Source: JANQUM01 sp047630355 (GTDB taxonomy: Bacteria > Bacteroidota > Bacteroidia > Cytophagales > Spirosomataceae). From it: a stretch of 28,147 nt of DNA. The notes under the pieces were generated by a model. That model ran no database searches, was not told where the DNA came from, and worked only from the letters and a program-made list of their open reading frames with translations. Where the stretch lies: NCBI GenBank assembly GCA_047630355.1, contig JBLHXN010000038.1, forward strand, positions 1-28,147. The letters are read 5' to 3'. Shown here piece after piece: positions 24,010-28,147 of this stretch; position 1 is the first letter of the stretch; each line of letters opens with the position of its first letter. Both the position numbers and the translations under genes were made by a program.

Positions 24010-25920
24010 TTATAAGTTTATGTTCGTTCCGATTGATAACCAACGCTTTGGCTGCTCAACGAAACCAAACTCGTAATAAGAATAATTTAGCAAGTTATTA
24101 ACATCAAAGTAAATTAGATAGTTTGCATTTTTCCAAGAAATGCGAGAATCTACTAAATGTATCGGTTCGTAAGCAATCATCGGCGAATTTGCGTCAAGTT
24201 GGTATCCTCCTACTCTATCCTTATAAACGTAGTTCAACGAAGCGTTCAAGTGCTCACCAAAAGTGAAGGCTGAGTTCAGTACGAATTTGTGTTTGAGGAA
24301 ATTCAGCGAGTAAAACGACTGGAAATCTGTGGCTTGTTGATTAGCGTCTGAAAAGGCATAATTGAAGCCTAACGTGCTAATATAATCACCAATCCAATCA
24401 ATTTGGCTCAAATTAAAACCCGCTGTGAGTTCAACTCCGTAAACTTTTAAATCAGAAATATTTTCAATTGCAGGAACTGATTGATCACTCCGTAATACTT
24501 TATCAATCGCCGTATTAGAGTTGCGAATAAATGCGGAAGCTGTAAAATTTGAGATTCGATTTTGCTTCTTCAAACCTGCTTCGTAAGACCACGCACTCTC
24601 AGGGTTTACGTTTGGGTTTCCTCGCACAGTTGCGGTATTTAAATACATTTCGGTGAATGTAGGAAAACGATACGACCGATTTATACTTCCGTAAAGTGCG
24701 GTGCTATTCGGTAACTGATAACTCAAATCTAAGCCCGGAAACCACTGATTACCAAATTGAGAATTGATATTGTACATCGTTCCAAACGACACGTTAAAGT
24801 TCCCAAAACCTTTTCGATGTTCAAAATACGCACTGCTATTTTCCCTAAGTTTAGCTTTGTCGTAGAAGATTCCGAAAACACCCGGAACTTCAATTGGTTC
24901 TGAAATTTCTTCCCCCAAACGATTACTGAGAACTTCTTCCTTCCGATACTCAAGACCGAAAGAAGTTTTACCAAATTTATTTATCCAGTTACCCCGCCAT
25001 TCAATATCTAAAACGTTTGTTTTGTGATGATTAACAGCATTGACATTCGTGAATCTAAACCGATTAAAATCGTATAAATCCCGGTGTTGTCGCAGAGAAA
25101 TTGTTGCAGTAGATTTGAACGCAGGCGTGATATCATAAATCCACTTTCCGATCAAAAAAGCAGATTCAACTTCTTCGTACTGATTTAAAAATTTGGGATG
25201 GTAGAAATTTGACGCCCCAAATTTATTAGACATAAATCCGGCTTGAAGAATAACTTCGGATTTATTTAAGTCAAAACTGTTTTTCGTGAATGCCTGAACC
25301 CGCTCAAAGGCGGTATTGTAAGCGTAACCTCGGCTTGCAATGCGTTCCGCAGAAACCAGCGAAGTCAATCTGTTCTTTTTAATATTAGCGGCTCCGCCAA
25401 TTAAATTTAAATTACGCTCACCCAATCCTAAATTTATATTTAGTCCGGTTTCTTCCACTTTTTTGGTGATAATATTGATAACTCCCGAAAAAGCCGCCGG
25501 TCCAAAAACCCTGGAAGCCCCACCTTGAAGAACTTCTATTTTTTCAATTTGATTAATAGGTATCGGTAAATTAAACGAATGGTGTCCGGTTTGCGGGTCG
25601 TTCATTTTCACGCCGTCAATCAGTACTAAAGTTTGCTCAAAGTTTCCTCCCCGAATACTAACGTCAGATTGAACCCCAAAAGGCGAACGCGATCTAACAT
25701 CCACACTCAAGGCGTACTGCAAAATTCCGTCAATGGTTTTTACCGGGGATTGCTCAATTTGTTTTGCCGATATAACCGTCACATTTCGGGCAGTTTGAAT
25801 AAGCTCAGATTTTGAAATATTAGCAGTAACCGTGACTTGGTCAAGATAAATATTGGTCGAGTCTGACTGGGCAATTACTTGATTGCAAATCAGAAACAAC
25901 AATAGAAAAGTATGTTTCAT
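24010..25920 (-). CDS. TonB-dependent outer-membrane receptor
   Basis: The 636-residue protein has a signal peptide (about 1-17, ending VIAQ), then a TonB-box-like LDQVTVTAN (26-34). The plug domain (about 40-150) contains SDVSIRGGNFEQTLVLIDGV, NQIEKIEVLQGGASRVFGP and SGVINIITK. The rest is a 22-strand-type barrel with alternating aromatic strands, including YGSINRSYRFPTFTEMY and NPESAWSYEAGLK, typical of siderophore/cobalamin-type receptors. It lacks the N-terminal carboxypeptidase-like domain of SusC proteins and there is no SusD partner. Substrate is unknown; a small metal complex, vitamin or similar ligand fits better than a glycan. It lies 33 bases downstream of the acyl-CoA ligase-like gene and 6 bases upstream of the pterin synthase gene. 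Confidence 0.9.
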   Translation of the reverse strand: MKHTFLLLFLICNQVIAQSDSTNIYLDQVTVTANISKSELIQTARNVTVISAKQIEQSPVKTIDGILQYALSVDVRSRSPFGVQSDVSIRGGNFEQTLVLIDGVKMNDPQTGHHSFNLPIPINQIEKIEVLQGGASRVFGPAAFSGVINIITKKVEETGLNINLGLGERNLNLIGGAANIKKNRLTSLVSAERIASRGYAYNTAFERVQAFTKNSFDLNKSEVILQAGFMSNKFGASNFYHPKFLNQYEEVESAFLIGKWIYDITPAFKSTATISLRQHRDLYDFNRFRFTNVNAVNHHKTNVLDIEWRGNWINKFGKTSFGLEYRKEEVLSNRLGEEISEPIEVPGVFGIFYDKAKLRENSSAYFEHRKGFGNFNVSFGTMYNINSQFGNQWFPGLDLSYQLPNSTALYGSINRSYRFPTFTEMYLNTATVRGNPNVNPESAWSYEAGLKKQNRISNFTASAFIRNSNTAIDKVLRSDQSVPAIENISDLKVYGVELTAGFNLSQIDWIGDYISTLGFNYAFSDANQQATDFQSFYSLNFLKHKFVLNSAFTFGEHLNASLNYVYKDRVGGYQLDANSPMIAYEPIHLVDSRISWKNANYLIYFDVNNLLNYSYYEFGFVEQPKRWLSIGTNINL

Positions 25921-25953
25921 TAATGAATGGTATTTAGATGAATTGATAATTAT

Positions 25954-27297
25954 TTACAGGCACTCAAGCTCATAAATAGCATCCGCTTCATCTTTCAATT
26001 CCGACAAGTAGAGTAATTCTAAAAGTTTGTTTTCATCAATTTTACCACCCGATAATCGGGGTATTTCTTTGACTTCAATTACTCTATTGGGACATTTTGC
26101 GGCGGGCAATAACGCCTGAAGGTAAATAATTAACGCTTTTGCTATATTCTGGTAGGGCGGCGATTCACTCTTCACGCTAAATATTAGGTGTAGCTTCTTC
26201 TGCGTACCAACAAGCCTTTCCAGTAAATAAGCTTCATTAATGGCGGGGTGCAACAAGGCTTTTTGTTCGATTTCCTGAGCGTAAACATTCAGACCACGGC
26301 GATTGAACATTCTACCCGACCGACCCAGGAGTATCAAACAGTCATTTTCCCAAATGCCTAAATCACCAACGGTTTTTGCGTTCCTGTATTCTGGTGAAAC
26401 GTAAGGACTTTTTACGTACAGTTGCTTATCCAGAATATCGACCTGCACTTCAGGAAAAGGCTTCCCTACCGAAAGCGAATTTTTAATAATTTCCTCATTC
26501 TGATGGTACGATATATGACCAAGCTCGGCGGTTCCGTAGTATTCAGTTAAAGTTACATCAGGGCAACTTTTTGATATTGATTGAGCTAAAACGGAGGAGA
26601 GTTTTTCCCCGGCAGTGACAACACTTTTTAACGCACGTCCTACCTCCTGACTCATCAGTAATTTCAAATGCGAAGGCACCAAAAACGTAGAAGTAATTTG
26701 TTCCTCCGTAAATTGCTTTCCCCAAGATTTTGCCGAAGATAACGAACCAAAAGTTACGCTTGCTCCAAGCCAAAGTGCGTGAATGACGGCGTTCAGGTTC
26801 GCAGAATAAGCCAAGGCATCCAACACAAAAATGTTGTCGTATGCATGAATGCCAAAAATCTGTGATTGGTACGAAAACGCTCGTTCCCAACAATCGTTGT
26901 CTTTGAAAATTACTTTTGGAGTTCCCGAACTTCCTGAGGTCAAAACGCCTAAAAAGTAATTATCAGTAAATTCTTTTCCTGGAGCACTTACAGATTCGGA
27001 AGTTGGAAAATCGATGAATCCATTAGCTACAGAAAGGGAGGATTTATCAGTTTCTGGCAAGTCATTACTGATTATTAGTCCAGAGTTTCCCGTTAGTTGG
27101 CAAGCGATTAACTGAGCAATAGCTTTTATGGGAAAATCTGACTTTATAAAAAATCGTTTATTCGGTTTGGTAAGTTTTTTTTGAAACGACTCAATCAAGA
27201 TTCCTAACTGCCCGTACGTAACCGTTTCTCCCCGCCACGAAATGACGATTTTATCAGGATTGCTGCGAGTATTTTGAAGAATTTTATCTGATAACAT
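25954..27297 (-). CDS. Short AMP-binding (ANL) acyl-CoA ligase-like protein
   Basis: The 447-residue protein has the main adenylation motifs: the P-loop LTSGSSGTPK (119-128), YYGTAE (253-258), VGDLG (310-314), GRSGRMFNRRGLNVYAQEIE (325-344) and the C-terminal lysine K419 in LSGGKIDENKL. It would activate a carboxylic acid as an acyl-AMP and transfer it, probably to CoA or a carrier. The hinge motif normally reads GRxDxxxKxxG; here Asp is Gly at 328, so domain movement may differ. It is about 70-100 residues shorter than typical acyl-CoA synthetases, mainly in the N-terminal part. Its ATG overlaps the stop of the upstream thiolase-like gene (TGATG), giving a coupled pair. I recall similar ligase/thiolase pairs in Firmicutes (YhfT/YhfS, VraA/VraB). 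Substrate unknown. Confidence 0.8.
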   Translation of the reverse strand: MLSDKILQNTRSNPDKIVISWRGETVTYGQLGILIESFQKKLTKPNKRFFIKSDFPIKAIAQLIACQLTGNSGLIISNDLPETDKSSLSVANGFIDFPTSESVSAPGKEFTDNYFLGVLTSGSSGTPKVIFKDNDCWERAFSYQSQIFGIHAYDNIFVLDALAYSANLNAVIHALWLGASVTFGSLSSAKSWGKQFTEEQITSTFLVPSHLKLLMSQEVGRALKSVVTAGEKLSSVLAQSISKSCPDVTLTEYYGTAELGHISYHQNEEIIKNSLSVGKPFPEVQVDILDKQLYVKSPYVSPEYRNAKTVGDLGIWENDCLILLGRSGRMFNRRGLNVYAQEIEQKALLHPAINEAYLLERLVGTQKKLHLIFSVKSESPPYQNIAKALIIYLQALLPAAKCPNRVIEVKEIPRLSGGKIDENKLLELLYLSELKDEADAIYELECL

Positions 27298-28147
27298 CAG
27301 TTAATTTGTTGCACCGTAATGGAACTACCGATTCCGCCTGCTGCCGAAGCAGCAACTACGCCGAGTTCTTTTTTAGACTTTTGCAAACTTACTAATAAAT
27401 GAATTAGGTTAATCGCCCCAGATGCACCAAACGGGTGGCCAAAAGCTAAATTTCCGCCCAAAACATTTATTTTTTCGGCAGAAACGTTGTGAAGTTTGTT
27501 TAGAAGAAGCGGTTTTAACGCAAAGGATTCGTTGATTTCGAATAAATCAATGTCGTTGGTGTGCGTTTTTAGTTGCGAGTTATTTTTCTCGATGGCATCT
27601 AAGAAAGCGATTGGAGTTCTGATCGGATATACACCAACTGAGCAGGTATTTAAAATCTTGAATCGTGGATTTATTTGTAGCTTTTCGGAGCCATTTTGTG
27701 AAGCCAGAAGCAATATTCCTGCTCCGTCGTCAAACAGACAAGAAGTAGAAGCATCAATTAGAGTCGGGCGTTTTTTGAATCGTTCAAGCACATTAACCTC
27801 TTTCAATGTTTCGTCCTGATTGTTGTTTCGGTAAGGCAAGATTACATTACTAAATAATCCTTCAGCGGTGCTTTTTAATGCTCTTTCATTGCTCAGAATT
27901 GACCAATCAACCATCCCAGCTTTTGAAATACCCAATTCTTTCGCCATTAACTCTGCCGTGCCGATCAAAGAATTTTCTCCGAAACTATTTGGGGCGAAGT
28001 CTGCGTAAAAATAAGGTTCGGGAGTTCTTCGGGGATCTTGTTTGTTGAACTTTCTTTCAGGAATTAAACTGTTACTTTCAAAACCACCAACTAGTACAAT
28101 ATCGGCTATTCCGCTTCTTATATAAGCATAACCAGTATTAATCGCTT
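27297..28147 (-). CDS. Thiolase-like protein, second catalytic Cys replaced (5' end missing)
   Basis: The frame is open to the right edge, so the start and the region with the nucleophilic cysteine lie outside the window; the TTG at 27968 is internal. The visible ~283 residues match a thiolase: an AYIRSGIADIVLVGGFESNS segment (as in the A-GG-ESM pattern), NESFALKPL in place of NEAF, and the histidine motif AFGHPFGASGA. The C-terminal C-x-G-G-G motif reads AASAAGGIGSS, so the second catalytic cysteine is Ser; the bases give TCG. Compared with the intact thiolase at 18651-19829, this implies altered or absent Claisen/thiolysis chemistry. The stop overlaps the ligase ATG. The gene is probably not a plain degradative thiolase. 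I infer a biosynthetic or acyl-transfer role with the ligase. Confidence 0.8.
   Translation of the reverse strand, partial: AINTGYAYIRSGIADIVLVGGFESNSLIPERKFNKQDPRRTPEPYFYADFAPNSFGENSLIGTAELMAKELGISKAGMVDWSILSNERALKSTAEGLFSNVILPYRNNNQDETLKEVNVLERFKKRPTLIDASTSCLFDDGAGILLLASQNGSEKLQINPRFKILNTCSVGVYPIRTPIAFLDAIEKNNSQLKTHTNDIDLFEINESFALKPLLLNKLHNVSAEKINVLGGNLAFGHPFGASGAINLIHLLVSLQKSKKELGVVAASAAGGIGSSITVQQIN

Noticed and set aside
27966..27968. TTG as the start of the thiolase-like gene
   Set aside because: The frame stays open to the window edge, and the upstream residues match the thiolase GG-ES region, so the TTG is an internal Leu codon.
1..28147. tRNA/rRNA genes, insertion sequences, prophage genes, CRISPR arrays or defence systems
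   Set aside because: Coding sequence fills nearly the whole window with recognisable chromosomal genes; I saw no direct-repeat array, transposase, integrase or defence-type protein. This is by eye; a dedicated search could still find a small RNA in the short gaps.

Overview
The window reads as chromosomal DNA of a Gram-negative Bacteroidota, probably of the Cytophagia type. Supporting signs are the C-terminal part of a PorW/SprE-like type IX secretion protein, a Bacteroidota-type DUF2723 membrane protein, an lpxB gene (lipid A outer membrane), a TonB-dependent receptor, weak or absent Shine-Dalgarno sequences, candidate TAnnTTTG promoters, several GTG/TTG starts and moderate-to-low GC. I see no tRNA, rRNA, insertion sequence, prophage or CRISPR array. 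No gap without a gene exceeds about 120 bases.

Layout from left to right. (1) Plus-strand unit 1-5610: partial porW/sprE, a 40-residue single-helix membrane protein, a sodium:solute symporter, an OmpR-type response regulator and a sensor histidine kinase. All five are joined by stop/start overlaps. (2) Minus strand 9389-5655: a deoxynucleoside kinase, then a 996-residue DUF2723 (TMEM260-like) membrane protein, ending at a hairpin terminator facing the kinase gene. (3) Plus strand 9495-12888: trhO (tRNA U34 hydroxylase), surE and a bacterial GH3-family protein. (4) Minus strand 14136-12894: a NUDIX hydrolase and a LysE-type exporter. (5) Plus strand 14255-17132: an unusual BCCT transporter overlapping a membrane-anchored protein of the neutral ceramidase family. 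(6) Minus strand 18529-17124: folE and an SDR protein that lacks the catalytic tyrosine. (7) Plus strand 18651-19829: an acetyl-CoA acetyltransferase, ending at a perfect 16-bp inverted repeat. (8) A long minus-strand run from the right edge to 19885: a partial thiolase-like protein without the second catalytic cysteine, a short acyl-CoA ligase-like protein, a TonB-dependent receptor, a 6-pyruvoyl/6-carboxy-tetrahydropterin synthase, lpxB, a lipoprotein, sufB and a DUF2911 protein.

How the genes fit together. Most are housekeeping or lineage-typical genes in short operons. The modules most worth a second look are: the small membrane protein between porW/sprE and the symporter; the symporter/two-component unit; the BCCT/ceramidase-family pair with altered substrate-site residues; the pterin-related set (folE, tyrosine-less SDR, PTPS/QueD); and the thiolase/ligase pair at the right edge, which continues outside the window. 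Nothing here is clearly an undescribed defence or mobile system.
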